Part shown: piece after piece, positions 28,683-36,499 of the stretch
Numbering within the stretch: the stretch's first letter is position 1
How the letters are laid out: every line of letters starts with the position of its first letter
Assembly (NCBI RefSeq): GCF_012516395.1
Contig: NZ_CP051206.1
Coordinates: 496,001-560,000 of the forward strand
Source: Dolichospermum flos-aquae CCAP 1403/13F
GTDB lineage: Bacteria; Cyanobacteriota; Cyanobacteriia; Cyanobacteriales; Nostocaceae
Direction: 5' to 3'
Length of the DNA: 64,000 nt
Made by a program: the position numbers and the translations under genes
Notes under the pieces: generated by a model
The model's input: the letters and a program-made list of their open reading frames with translations, nothing else
What the model was told of the DNA's origin: nothing
Database searches by the model: none

Positions 28683-28779
28683 GTTGCTAGTTATCTAGTT
28701 TATGGGATAACTAGCAACAAGAGTTAATCAGCTATGGTGATAGGAGCAGGGGGAAATATTTATGCCCTATTCCCTATTC

Positions 28780-29742
28780 CTAAGAGAGTTGAAACAAGAA
28801 AGTGACTAAATCTCCTTTACCCAAGCTGATGCGATCGCCTGGACGGAGGCGATGTCTGTTTCCAGGTAACAGAGGTAAGTTATTGACATAAGTACCATTG
28901 GAACTACCTGCATCTTCTAGATAACAAGCATCTCCCTCAATCCGAATGTCTGAGTGAATCCGCGAAACAATTTCCGAATTTGGGAACCCAGAAACATCTA
29001 TATCGGGAGGAATACGATCATTCGGCTTACCAATATGCACAACCGAGAGATTTTGTGGTAATTCTATTTCTTGGTTAGCTTGAACATGGAATAACCGTGC
29101 TACTACCTTTTGCAATTGGGTATTTGCCACCTTTACTTGTGGTGCGGCTGGGGCTACTTCAGGAACTGTGAGGGGATCGATCTGAGGTACATAAGCAGGA
29201 GGAATATAAGCTTCCGGTTCCGGTGCTACAGGCGCAGGTGGGGCTGTCAGCACAGGCGGAATATAAATTTCTGGTTCAGGTGCTACCGGTGCAGGGACAG
29301 AAGGAATATAAACAGCTTGTTCCTGAACTACAGATGCGGGTGTCAGTACAGGGGGAATATAAACTTCTGGTGCTGGTGTTACAGAAGGAACATAAACAGC
29401 TTGTTCCTGAACTACAGCCACCGGTGCAGGGGCGGGAATAGCGCTAACAGGAGGATTGGCGGCGGGCGCAATTTCTAAAGCATCGGGCTGTAACAGTTGC
29501 ATCATCAGGTCAGGAGCGACCACTGGCGCTGGTTGTACAGGGTTAATCGCAATAGTTGGGGCAACTGCGGGAGTAACACCAAAATGGAGATTGTAACCGC
29601 ACTGACCACAGAAAGCGGCATCTGACTGTACAGTTGCTCCACAATTAGGACAACTAGCTGTAGCTGGTAACGGCGTATAACAAGCTTCACATTGAACAGC
29701 GCCGTCTGGGTTGGGATGATTGCAATTAGGGCAGACGATCAT
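28780..29742 (-). CDS. Double zinc-ribbon and FHA-domain protein
   Basis: A 320-aa protein. Two zinc ribbons open it (CPNCNHPNPDGAVQCEAC, then CPNCGATVQSDAAFCGQC). A long Pro/Ala/Val-rich linker with imperfect repeats (VYIPSV, IYIPPVL) follows. The C-terminus is an FHA phosphothreonine-binding domain with VSRIHSDI and SSNGTYVNN. It probably docks on phosphorylated proteins from Ser/Thr kinases. The start at 29742 (MIVCPNC) is chosen over an upstream ATG at 29793 because it begins right at the first ribbon. The linker repeats are visible in the DNA and may vary in number between strains. Confidence 0.9.
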   Translation of the reverse strand: MIVCPNCNHPNPDGAVQCEACYTPLPATASCPNCGATVQSDAAFCGQCGYNLHFGVTPAVAPTIAINPVQPAPVVAPDLMMQLLQPDALEIAPAANPPVSAIPAPAPVAVVQEQAVYVPSVTPAPEVYIPPVLTPASVVQEQAVYIPSVPAPVAPEPEIYIPPVLTAPPAPVAPEPEAYIPPAYVPQIDPLTVPEVAPAAPQVKVANTQLQKVVARLFHVQANQEIELPQNLSVVHIGKPNDRIPPDIDVSGFPNSEIVSRIHSDIRIEGDACYLEDAGSSNGTYVNNLPLLPGNRHRLRPGDRISLGKGDLVTFLFQLS

Positions 29743-29898
29743 GGATTTAAGCCTTAGTGAAGGTCGTTGTAAAAATATTACTGACAAGCACATAAGTAAC
29801 CTTAGCGTTTAATGCTAACAATTACTTAGAGTGAGAACAAGTTGATCATTGGTGATTATTCTTAATTATCTAAATCATCCAAATCTCAAGAATCATAG

Positions 29899-30621
29899 TT
29901 AGTGTTGAAGTTCCAAACCAGCGGCTGCGTCTAGCAACCAGTAAAGTTCTCCCTGGGGTTTAATTAGCCGAGATGGATAGACGAAATCATCTGCCACCGG
30001 TGCGAAAATTTGGGCTAAAGCCGGTCTTTTGTTAGCACCAGCAGCCAAAAAAATCACACTGCGAGCCGCGTTAATAAATGGGTAAGTAAAGGTGATGCGG
30101 AGATTATCATCTTTATTACCAACAGTGATTAGGCGATCGCACACCTTGAGAGCTTTCGTGTGGGGAAACAAAGATGCAGTATGGGCATCATCACCCATTC
30201 CCAGTAAAACTACATCTAATGCCGGGAACTCTCCCGATATAGAATTAAAAAATGTTTGGAGATGCTGGTTATACTTAGCTGCATCCACTTCTGGATTAGC
30301 CGACAAAGTGGGGATGGCATGAATATTCGTCTGGGGAATAGCAACCTGATCTAACCATGCCCGCCGCGCCATCAGTTCATTGCTATCAGGGTGATCTGCC
30401 AGAACATAACGCTCATCTCCCCAGAATACATGAATTTTATCCCAAGGCAACTTTTGATTAGCAATGGCTTCATACAACGGTTTTGGTGTGCTGCCACCTG
30501 ATAAAGCAATTGTAAATTGTCCCCGTTCACTAATAGCAGTTTCTACTTTCGACAGAATCAATTCTAGCGCCCGTTGGACGAGCGCCGATACATCCGGTAG
30601 GACTTCAACAGTTTTGTTCAT
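29899..30621 (-). CDS. pgl: 6-phosphogluconolactonase
   Basis: A 240-aa enzyme of the oxidative pentose phosphate pathway, hydrolysing 6-phosphogluconolactone. LSGGSTPKPLYEAI, FWGDERYVLADHPDSN and GMGDDAHTASLFPHT are the standard family motifs; the last carries the catalytic His. The start at 30621 (MNKTVEVLPD) matches homologues; the longer frame from 30660 adds 13 unrelated residues. The cluster context is not pathway-specific. Confidence 0.96.
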   Translation of the reverse strand: MNKTVEVLPDVSALVQRALELILSKVETAISERGQFTIALSGGSTPKPLYEAIANQKLPWDKIHVFWGDERYVLADHPDSNELMARRAWLDQVAIPQTNIHAIPTLSANPEVDAAKYNQHLQTFFNSISGEFPALDVVLLGMGDDAHTASLFPHTKALKVCDRLITVGNKDDNLRITFTYPFINAARSVIFLAAGANKRPALAQIFAPVADDFVYPSRLIKPQGELYWLLDAAAGLELQH

Positions 30622-30937
30622 GGCATTATCAATACATAGCCTGTTTCTTTGCAATACCATAGCGAACTTCTGACAATTTTCCGGTTTAACTCAAGAAACT
30701 TTTAATATCATCAAGTTAAGCCATAAATTATCGGCCTCCACCTTCTTTATCATTATTTGTGGTTGGTTGTCAGTAGTCAGTTGTACTAATCGCTGATCAT
30801 CACCGCAGGGGATTGTTGAGAGAATAAAGGATACATCGGTAAATAAACACAACAGATAGAGCTAGTTCTGTTTGTTTTTGTGTTTTCTTATTCATATTTT
30901 CTCAAAAGTTACTAGACAAAAACAATAAATAAAATCT

Positions 30938-31264
30938 TTAAGAAGAAATAACTGTCGTTTGAACATTGATATCAATATTCAGCTTTTTCCGCAAAACATT
31001 CAAAATAGCAGTCAAATTATCCATTGTCGGATTACCTTTTGCCGATAACATCCGGTGTAAACTCTTGCTAGGTTTAGAAGTTTCAATTGCCAATTGTTCA
31101 AAACCTACCGTTGCATTAACAATATCTCTCAAAATCAATCTTGCTGTTTCTGGTTCACCATTCAGGAAGAGAAAAATAGCTTCATCAAGTAGAGCTATTG
31201 TGAAGTGAGAATCTTTTTCCACTCGTGCGTTAATAGTTTCTTTGAAATCTCTAGTAAGTGCCAT
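30938..31264 (-). CDS. HigA-like antitoxin (addiction module antidote)
   Basis: A 108-aa protein beginning MALTRDFKETINARVEKDSH, with an HTH region near the C-terminus (GFEQLAIETSKPSKSLHRML, then NPTMDNLTAILNVLRKKL). This is the layout of the antidote proteins paired with HigB/Gp49-type killers: the helix-turn-helix binds the operator and the N-terminus the toxin. It lies 5 bp downstream of the toxin gene on the same strand, which is the HigBA order (toxin first). Confidence 0.88.
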   Translation of the reverse strand: MALTRDFKETINARVEKDSHFTIALLDEAIFLFLNGEPETARLILRDIVNATVGFEQLAIETSKPSKSLHRMLSAKGNPTMDNLTAILNVLRKKLNIDINVQTTVISS

Positions 31265-31269
31265 AATAA

Positions 31270-31632
31270 CTACCTTTTCTCTTTATTCTTGTTGTCAGTC
31301 TCTTGATTTATCGTAAGTTCTTTTTTTCGCTTTTTGTACTCTTGGTACAATTCTTTAGCACGACTAATATCAGATTGCTGATTTTTCTTTGTTCCCCCAC
31401 CAAATAATACTATAAGCTGCTTACCATCCTGAGCCAGATAAATCCGATATCCTGGACCCCAATCAATTTTATATTCACCAATTCCCTCAAACCATTTAAC
31501 ATTTGATGTATTACCTAACTCCAAACGAAACTTAGCAACAGTAACCTTCGCAGCAGCTTGAGCATTCAATCCATCAAACCATTCTTGATAAGGACTGGAA
31601 CCATCTTCTTTAAGATATTCTTCAACTTTCAT
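31270..31632 (-). CDS. HigB/RelE-superfamily mRNA-interferase toxin
   Basis: A 120-aa protein, [20 protein letters not shown] onward, with the addiction-module-killer core [20 protein letters not shown] and [20 protein letters not shown]. The RelE/HigB fold cleaves mRNA on the ribosome; the basic residues in GPGYRIY and GGTKKNQ would form the active site. The last 20 residues are a Lys/Glu-rich tail beyond the usual family end. The pair looks intact. Confidence 0.9.
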   Translation of the reverse strand: MKVEEYLKEDGSSPYQEWFDGLNAQAAAKVTVAKFRLELGNTSNVKWFEGIGEYKIDWGPGYRIYLAQDGKQLIVLFGGGTKKNQQSDISRAKELYQEYKKRKKELTINQETDNKNKEKR

Positions 31633-31703
31633 AACAGAGACAGTCTTATAGTAACTTATATGTTACCATGCGTCAAGCAGTATTATTCTAAATAAACCTA
31701 AAA

Positions 31704-32492
31704 TTACAATATAGGTTTTTCAAACAGTAGCACAGCCAAGATAAAATCCATAATAAAAATTGCCACCCAAGTAGTAACAACTGCTGTTGTGGCTGACTCT
31801 CCCACTTCCTTTGCACCTCCTTGAGTTGTCAGTCCCCAATTACAGCCATTAACAGAAACTATAGCCCCAAAAATTAACCCTTTAAGTAAAATAATAAAAA
31901 TATCTGATGGTAATAAAAACGCTCTCACCGATTCTAAAAATGTTTCGGGAACAACTTGATAAAATTGTGCAGCCGCAAAAGCCCCGCCAATTATACCTGT
32001 GACTACAGCAAAAATCATCATTACAGGCATCATCAAACAGCAAGCAATGACTCTAGGTAAAACTAGATAATCAATCGGATCTGTTCTGAGCATATATAAA
32101 GCGTCAATCTGCTCCGTCACCCGCATTGCCCCTAATTCCGCAGCAAAAGCTGAACCAACTTGTCCAGCGATAATACTCGCAGTAAGAATCGGCGCTAGTT
32201 CTCGACAAAATGCTAAAGCAAATGCACCTCCAACACTATCTACAGCCCCAAATCTCACTAATTCCCTAGCGGTTTGAATAGTGAAAATCATCCCCGCAAA
32301 ACCGCTAACTAGCAAGACTGGAGAAATAGAAGCCGGGCCTGCCGTTACCATATGTTCTAATATTTTGCGATAGTAGGTTTTTCCGCGCAGGAAATGCAAT
32401 AGAATTTGACCGAACAACAGAAATGATGACAAACAGCGAATTATCCAAGATTGTTCTAAATTTCTTTTTGGTTGCAAGCAGTTTACGGCCAC
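31704..32492 (-). CDS. MlaE-family ABC transporter permease (Ycf63-like)
   Basis: A 262-aa permease with five or six membrane spans. The MlaE/DUF140 signature (GPASISPVLLVSGFAGMIFT, GSAFAAELGAMRVTEQIDAL) is clear. These permeases work with an Mcd/MlaD substrate-binding protein and an MlaF ATPase to move lipids between membranes; in plastids the relative is TGD1. No partner gene is adjacent. The short hydrophilic N-terminus with a preceding amphipathic helix is normal for cyanobacterial members. Confidence 0.92.
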   Translation of the reverse strand: MAVNCLQPKRNLEQSWIIRCLSSFLLFGQILLHFLRGKTYYRKILEHMVTAGPASISPVLLVSGFAGMIFTIQTARELVRFGAVDSVGGAFALAFCRELAPILTASIIAGQVGSAFAAELGAMRVTEQIDALYMLRTDPIDYLVLPRVIACCLMMPVMMIFAVVTGIIGGAFAAAQFYQVVPETFLESVRAFLLPSDIFIILLKGLIFGAIVSVNGCNWGLTTQGGAKEVGESATTAVVTTWVAIFIMDFILAVLLFEKPIL

Positions 32493-32526
32493 TAATTGAA
32501 TTTTGGTACTTGGAAATTATGACAAC

Positions 32527-33270
32527 TTAACCTTCGATAAACAAAGTATTCCAATCACTAATTGCATTTCTTTGAGCAGTTAATAATTGCTGGATACCTT
32601 GTTCAGAAAAATCTAGCATTTGATTTAATTGTTCACGGCTAAAACTACCTGCTTCGGCTGTTCCCTGAACTTCAATAATTCCCATTTTATGATTCATGAC
32701 TACGTTAAAATCCACATCTGCGGCTACATCTTCAACATAGTTAAGATCCAAAAATGGTTCACCCTCCAATAAGCCTACAGAAACTGCTGCTATTTGTCCA
32801 CATAAAGGCGATCGCTCTAAAACTCCCTGCTGCAATAATTGAGAAATAGCATGAGCCAAAGCCACAAACCCCCCTGTAATTGCCATTGTCCTCGTTCCTG
32901 CGTCCGCTTGTAAGACATCTGCATCCACAGTTAGCGTCCGTTCTCCTAAAGCCTCAAAATCCAAGGCAGCCCTTAAACTCCGCCCAATTAAACGCTGAAT
33001 TTCCTGTGTTCTGCCCGATAATTTCATTAATTCCCGTTCCTGGCGTTTCTGGGTAGCAGAAGGCAACATTCTATATTCAGCCGTTAACCAACCCTTACCA
33101 CTACCAGTTAAAAATCTCGGTACTCCTTCCGCGACGCTAACAGTACACAGAACTTGAGTATCACCACATTTAGCTAAAACAGAACCAGGTGCAAAGCGGG
33201 TGAAATTAGGATAAAAACTATGGGGACGGAGTTCACAGGGGGTTCTCCCGTCAGGACGTTGCCAAGTCAT
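32527..33270 (-). CDS. rph: Ribonuclease PH
   Basis: A 247-aa phosphorolytic 3'-5' exoribonuclease that trims tRNA 3' ends. [19 protein letters not shown], the RNA-binding [17 protein letters not shown] and the catalytic block [16 protein letters not shown] are present. The start at 33270 is preferred because homologues begin at this Met; the longer frame from 33345 runs into STRR sequence. It may share a transcript with the truncated kinase upstream. Confidence 0.96.
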   Translation of the reverse strand: MTWQRPDGRTPCELRPHSFYPNFTRFAPGSVLAKCGDTQVLCTVSVAEGVPRFLTGSGKGWLTAEYRMLPSATQKRQERELMKLSGRTQEIQRLIGRSLRAALDFEALGERTLTVDADVLQADAGTRTMAITGGFVALAHAISQLLQQGVLERSPLCGQIAAVSVGLLEGEPFLDLNYVEDVAADVDFNVVMNHKMGIIEVQGTAEAGSFSREQLNQMLDFSEQGIQQLLTAQRNAISDWNTLFIEG

Positions 33271-33338
33271 CGAAGTTGCCTCAAAATTTTTGCTTACTGC
33301 CTTATAGAATAACTGAGTAATAGCAATAAAACTATTTA

Positions 33339-33382
33339 TTACCAATTACCAATTACCAATCACCAATTACCAATTACCATTA
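33339..33382 (+). repeat. Heptanucleotide STRR (TTACCAA)n at the end of a truncated gene
   Basis: About six TTACCAA units, one changed to TCACCAA. It forms the last codons and stop of the truncated adenylate kinase on the minus strand. Confidence 0.93.
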
Positions 33383-33642
33383 TTTAGGACTTGCTTGAGA
33401 CGGACTTTAATAAATTCAATCATCATTTCATCTGGAACTGACTCTCCATCTTCCAAATAAGGTTTAGCTTCCATAACTAAACCATTTAATTCACCATAGG
33501 CACTATTTTGACTATTTCCAGATATGGCTGCTCGTAAAGTTTCACCGGTAGAAACCAAGGGAACATCAAAAAACTTACCAAGCTTTTGGGCTTGAGTGCT
33601 TTTTCCTGCCCCTGAACCCCCTAAAATTACTAATCTCACCAC
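33367..33642 (-). pseudogene. Adenylate kinase-like protein, C-terminal half missing
   Basis: It starts MVRLVILGGSGAGKSTQAQK, with a good P-loop, then VPLVSTGETLRAAIS and VPDEMMIEFIKVRLKQ, as in the second adenylate kinase of cyanobacteria (about 180 aa). After 88 residues the sequence enters a TTACCAA tandem repeat that supplies the last residues GNW and a stop. The lid and the downstream catalytic part are absent, and no fragment of them lies before rph. Deletion at the repeat is the likely cause. The product is probably non-functional. The main adk, if separate, is not in this window. Confidence 0.8.
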
Positions 33643-33873
33643 AACTTAACCCTCATATATAAAATTCACTATTTTTGCAGGATATTTTGTTATAGCAATC
33701 TTAAATCATTTGTAGAAAAAATATCTCTAAATCAGTGAAAAAGTTAAAACTAAATATCAAGGCGGTTTTACTTATGAATACTGCTGTATGATAACTATAT
33801 GTTTTGCTATCAGCGAAGATTTGCATTTAATTGTAAGTCATTAAATTTATAGTGAGTTTTTAAACTTTGCCTT

Positions 33874-34410
33874 ATGGTTGCCCAACTAGAAACCCCAGGT
33901 CTAAATTCGACTCTCAGCTTACCATATTCCGTAGAAGGACTATTGCAAGTTTTTACTAGTTCCCAGCGGAGCTTTTTTACGAGCGTCATGGCACAAGCGC
34001 TGAGAATTGCTGGACAAGGTACACCAGTATTAATAGTCCAATTCCTCAAAGGTGGTATTCGTCAAGGACATGAACGACCTACCCAAATGGGACAACATTT
34101 AGATTGGATTCGCTGTGATTTGCCCCGTTGTATTGATAATTCCGATTTGGACGCAGCCGAAAATCTAGCTTTGCAACAACTTTGGCAACATACCCAAAAG
34201 GTAGTTAATGAAGGTAAGTATTCTTTACTGGTATTAGATGAGTTGAGTTTAGCGATTAATTTCGGTTTAATTCCAGAAACCGAGGTTTTAGAGTTTCTTT
34301 CTCACCGTCCCCCTCATGTTGATATTATTCTCACAGGTTCTCAGATGCCAACGTCTCTTTTAGATGTAGCGGACCAAATTACAGAAATTCGTCGCAGTCA
34401 TCAACCTTAA
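33874..34410 (+). CDS. CobO/BtuR-related P-loop-family protein lacking the P-loop
   Basis: A 178-aa protein resembling ATP:corrinoid adenosyltransferase CobO/BtuR in its second half (ALRIAGQGTPVLIVQFLKGG, then SLLVLDELSLAINFGLI with the Asp-Glu of Walker B, and ILTGSQMP). The expected GNGKGKTTAA motif is replaced by VFTSSQRSFFTS, so ATP binding in the usual way is doubtful. I recall similar proteins across cyanobacteria, so this may be a conserved non-canonical branch rather than decay. Its 3' end overlaps the convergent dCMP deaminase gene by 4 bp. Confidence 0.75.
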   Translation: MVAQLETPGLNSTLSLPYSVEGLLQVFTSSQRSFFTSVMAQALRIAGQGTPVLIVQFLKGGIRQGHERPTQMGQHLDWIRCDLPRCIDNSDLDAAENLALQQLWQHTQKVVNEGKYSLLVLDELSLAINFGLIPETEVLEFLSHRPPHVDIILTGSQMPTSLLDVADQITEIRRSHQP

Positions 34411-34967
34411 GTATTAACAAAATCACTCACAGATATGGAAGATAAAAGGAAAGAAGCAGCTTTTTTGGCTATATTTTCAGAAAGTTGAACTTGCTTAATT
34501 GTGACTAAACCTTCGTTAATAAAGGAATCTCTAACTAAAGCTTTTTCTCCACTGTTAAAAGAAGTTTCGTAAAATACTTCTTTAATTCCAGCAGAGATAA
34601 TTAACTTTAAACAAGATAAACAAGGCTCTAAGGTCACGTATATACTTGATCCATCTGTAGATATACCATACTTTGCAGCTTGTGCGATCGCATTTGCCTC
34701 CGCGTGTACAGCCCTTGATGGTAGTATTTTACTGGCATCACAGCTATTTAAACCTGGATAGCAGTATCCTTGGGTTGTACAATGAGCCGAGCCTGACGGT
34801 GAGCCATTATAACCTGTGGCTACAACTTGCTTATTTTTAACAATTACAGCACCCACTGGAAAAGCAAGACAAGTTGAGCGAGTTGCGGCTAATTTAGCCA
34901 ACATGAGGAAATATTCATCCCATGTTGGTCTTTGATGGTATTGTTCAGATGAAAAAATATCTTGCAT
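34407..34967 (-). CDS. Deoxycytidylate (dCMP) deaminase family protein
   Basis: A 186-aa zinc deaminase, last gene of a four-gene minus-strand cluster. Zinc ligands and the proton-shuttle Glu are visible as HAE (residues 88-90) and PCLSC (115-119). The inserted block GYNGSPSGSAHCTTQGYCYP matches dCMP deaminases (ComEB/Dctd), which turn dCMP into dUMP, rather than cytidine deaminases. The gene upstream (57-bp gap) is a DNPH1-like hydrolase. The likely role is to feed dUMP to the thymidylate synthase-like enzyme of the cluster. Confidence 0.88.
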   Translation of the reverse strand: MQDIFSSEQYHQRPTWDEYFLMLAKLAATRSTCLAFPVGAVIVKNKQVVATGYNGSPSGSAHCTTQGYCYPGLNSCDASKILPSRAVHAEANAIAQAAKYGISTDGSSIYVTLEPCLSCLKLIISAGIKEVFYETSFNSGEKALVRDSFINEGLVTIKQVQLSENIAKKAASFLLSSISVSDFVNT

Positions 34968-35024
34968 GGTGTTTCAACTTTAAATTTTACTATACTGCTT
35001 TGCTGAGAAGAAAAATATTAGATG

Positions 35025-35456
35025 CTATTGTTTCCACTTTAATAAAACCTCTTTTAACTGATTTAAAGCATCTTCATAGTCATTAAACTGAATTTCAGCA
35101 ATCACAGTCGGAATACCACGAGGAAATCTTGATATCCGCTTACCTGTTTCGTACAAAAGAATGATAGGAATTTTGTTGTTCTCTGCATACGCTAACTCCA
35201 TTCCTACACCGAAAGAAAGCGAACCAAGATAAGCAATAACCAAGTCAGATATACTAACTTCATACTTATCTTTATCAAAAACTTCACGAGGAGTAATATC
35301 AGGATTATTCACTGGATCAGTATGTAAATGCGGTACGTAAGCTTGAAGACCAACTTTTTCACAAACCAAGCCTATTTTTTCATATAGTGCTTTAGTTTCT
35401 ATTGGATTTTCTACGTCAGTCAAAGCGCCAGATACATATATCTTGTACATTTTCAT
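35025..35456 (-). CDS. DNPH1/Rcl-like 2'-deoxynucleoside 5'-monophosphate N-hydrolase
   Basis: A 143-aa protein of the nucleoside 2-deoxyribosyltransferase superfamily. It begins YKIYVSGALTDVENP (strand and substrate loop), continues with DKYEVSISDLVIAYLGSLSF and has the catalytic Glu in GVGMELAYAENNKIP (Glu 87), followed by ILLYETGKRISRFPRGI. The order and spacing resemble mammalian DNPH1/Rcl, which splits deoxynucleotide monophosphates into base and deoxyribose phosphate. A deoxyribosyltransferase activity is the alternative; related domains also serve as effectors in some retrons. Confidence 0.78.
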   Translation of the reverse strand: MKMYKIYVSGALTDVENPIETKALYEKIGLVCEKVGLQAYVPHLHTDPVNNPDITPREVFDKDKYEVSISDLVIAYLGSLSFGVGMELAYAENNKIPIILLYETGKRISRFPRGIPTVIAEIQFNDYEDALNQLKEVLLKWKQ

Positions 35457-35572
35457 TAGTTACCTTACATTAGAACTTATGGTTCTTTCGATGTTGAATC
35501 AACAAATTTTAGTTTTATTACAAAAATATGAGCTTGAAATATAAATATCTTTGTTAATAAAAACAAAATTTA

Positions 35573-36427
35573 CTATTTATTTGAGCCTGGAGATACTGTT
35601 TTATTTGGATTTGCTTGTCTCTGAGGAGTAGTATCTGTTTTTGGATTTAGATTAGACGAATCCGAAGATTTGAACAAAGCAATTAATGAAATAATAATTC
35701 CCAATGTGCCGGCTATCGATCCTATTGCTGACCACCGAGTTTGTTGATCTGAACCTAGAAAACCTAGTAATGTATCTTTAACACCTTTTTTAAGTTCTTT
35801 ATACTCCTTTGAATCAAGCATCAGTTGTTTTAGCGTATCTTTGTTATTATCCATCATCCAAACATTGTCTGGGTGACTAAAATAATCATCAACCTCCTGA
35901 CGGCCTAATCGTCCATGAAGAACATCAAGTCTTCCAGAAATGTCAGGTTTGTGATTATTTGATGGATTGGAACACCGGGAACTTAATTGTTCAACAGCCA
36001 AGTAAGCAATTGGTTTGTTAACATCTTCCACGTAAATTCGTATTGGTTTATCCGAAACATTATGAAGGGCTATACAAAGAACTCCTGACCACTCAGGATT
36101 TACTCTTGTTCCAATGTGTCCTAAACCGTCTGATACTCGTTTGACAACGGAATAAAGTGGTCCGCGAAATTTATTACTGAGGGATACTGATTCGCTAGTC
36201 CATACTAAAGCTGTATCTTTTTTTGGTATGTCGAAATATTTCCGTTCCTCTCCTTGCTGGTTTTGTTCTGTATAAATAGTCAAGCGTCGTTCTTCTTCAA
36301 GTGAATAAGCACACTCACCCGCAGTTAGACATAAATCGCAATCTTTAATACTACCTGGTTTAAGAGGATGAAAATATATACCTTTACCAAGCTCCCTAAT
36401 AATATCTTGATAACTCAAAACTGACAT
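35573..36427 (-). CDS. Membrane-anchored dCTP-deaminase/dUTPase-fold protein, catalytic Glu absent
   Basis: A 284-aa protein. Residues about 6-150 resemble dCTP deaminase: SYQDIIRELGKG at the start, a central KRVSDGLGHIGTRVNPEWSG and IAYLAVEQLSS at the end of the barrel. In the enzyme the segment after WSG carries the catalytic Glu (as in GWSGCIVLEF). Here it reads EWSGVLCIALHN, with Ala 120 in that place. A helical linker (about 185-230) and one membrane span (232-252, WSAIGSIAGTLGIIISLIAL) follow, with a polar C-terminal tail. It probably binds a nucleotide without deaminating it. Gaps of 72 and 116 bp to its same-strand neighbours suggest one operon. Confidence 0.7.
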   Translation of the reverse strand: MSVLSYQDIIRELGKGIYFHPLKPGSIKDCDLCLTAGECAYSLEEERRLTIYTEQNQQGEERKYFDIPKKDTALVWTSESVSLSNKFRGPLYSVVKRVSDGLGHIGTRVNPEWSGVLCIALHNVSDKPIRIYVEDVNKPIAYLAVEQLSSRCSNPSNNHKPDISGRLDVLHGRLGRQEVDDYFSHPDNVWMMDNNKDTLKQLMLDSKEYKELKKGVKDTLLGFLGSDQQTRWSAIGSIAGTLGIIISLIALFKSSDSSNLNPKTDTTPQRQANPNKTVSPGSNK

Positions 36428-36499
36428 GAAATACTCCCTGAGCTTTGGAAAACACTAAAATTTTCTACAACCATTTCTAAAATGGTTGTTTGTTCGCGG

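Noticed and set aside
29110-29478. Plus-strand Arg/Asn-rich ORF opposite the FHA gene
   Set aside because: It is the antisense shadow of the Pro/Ala-rich linker repeats.
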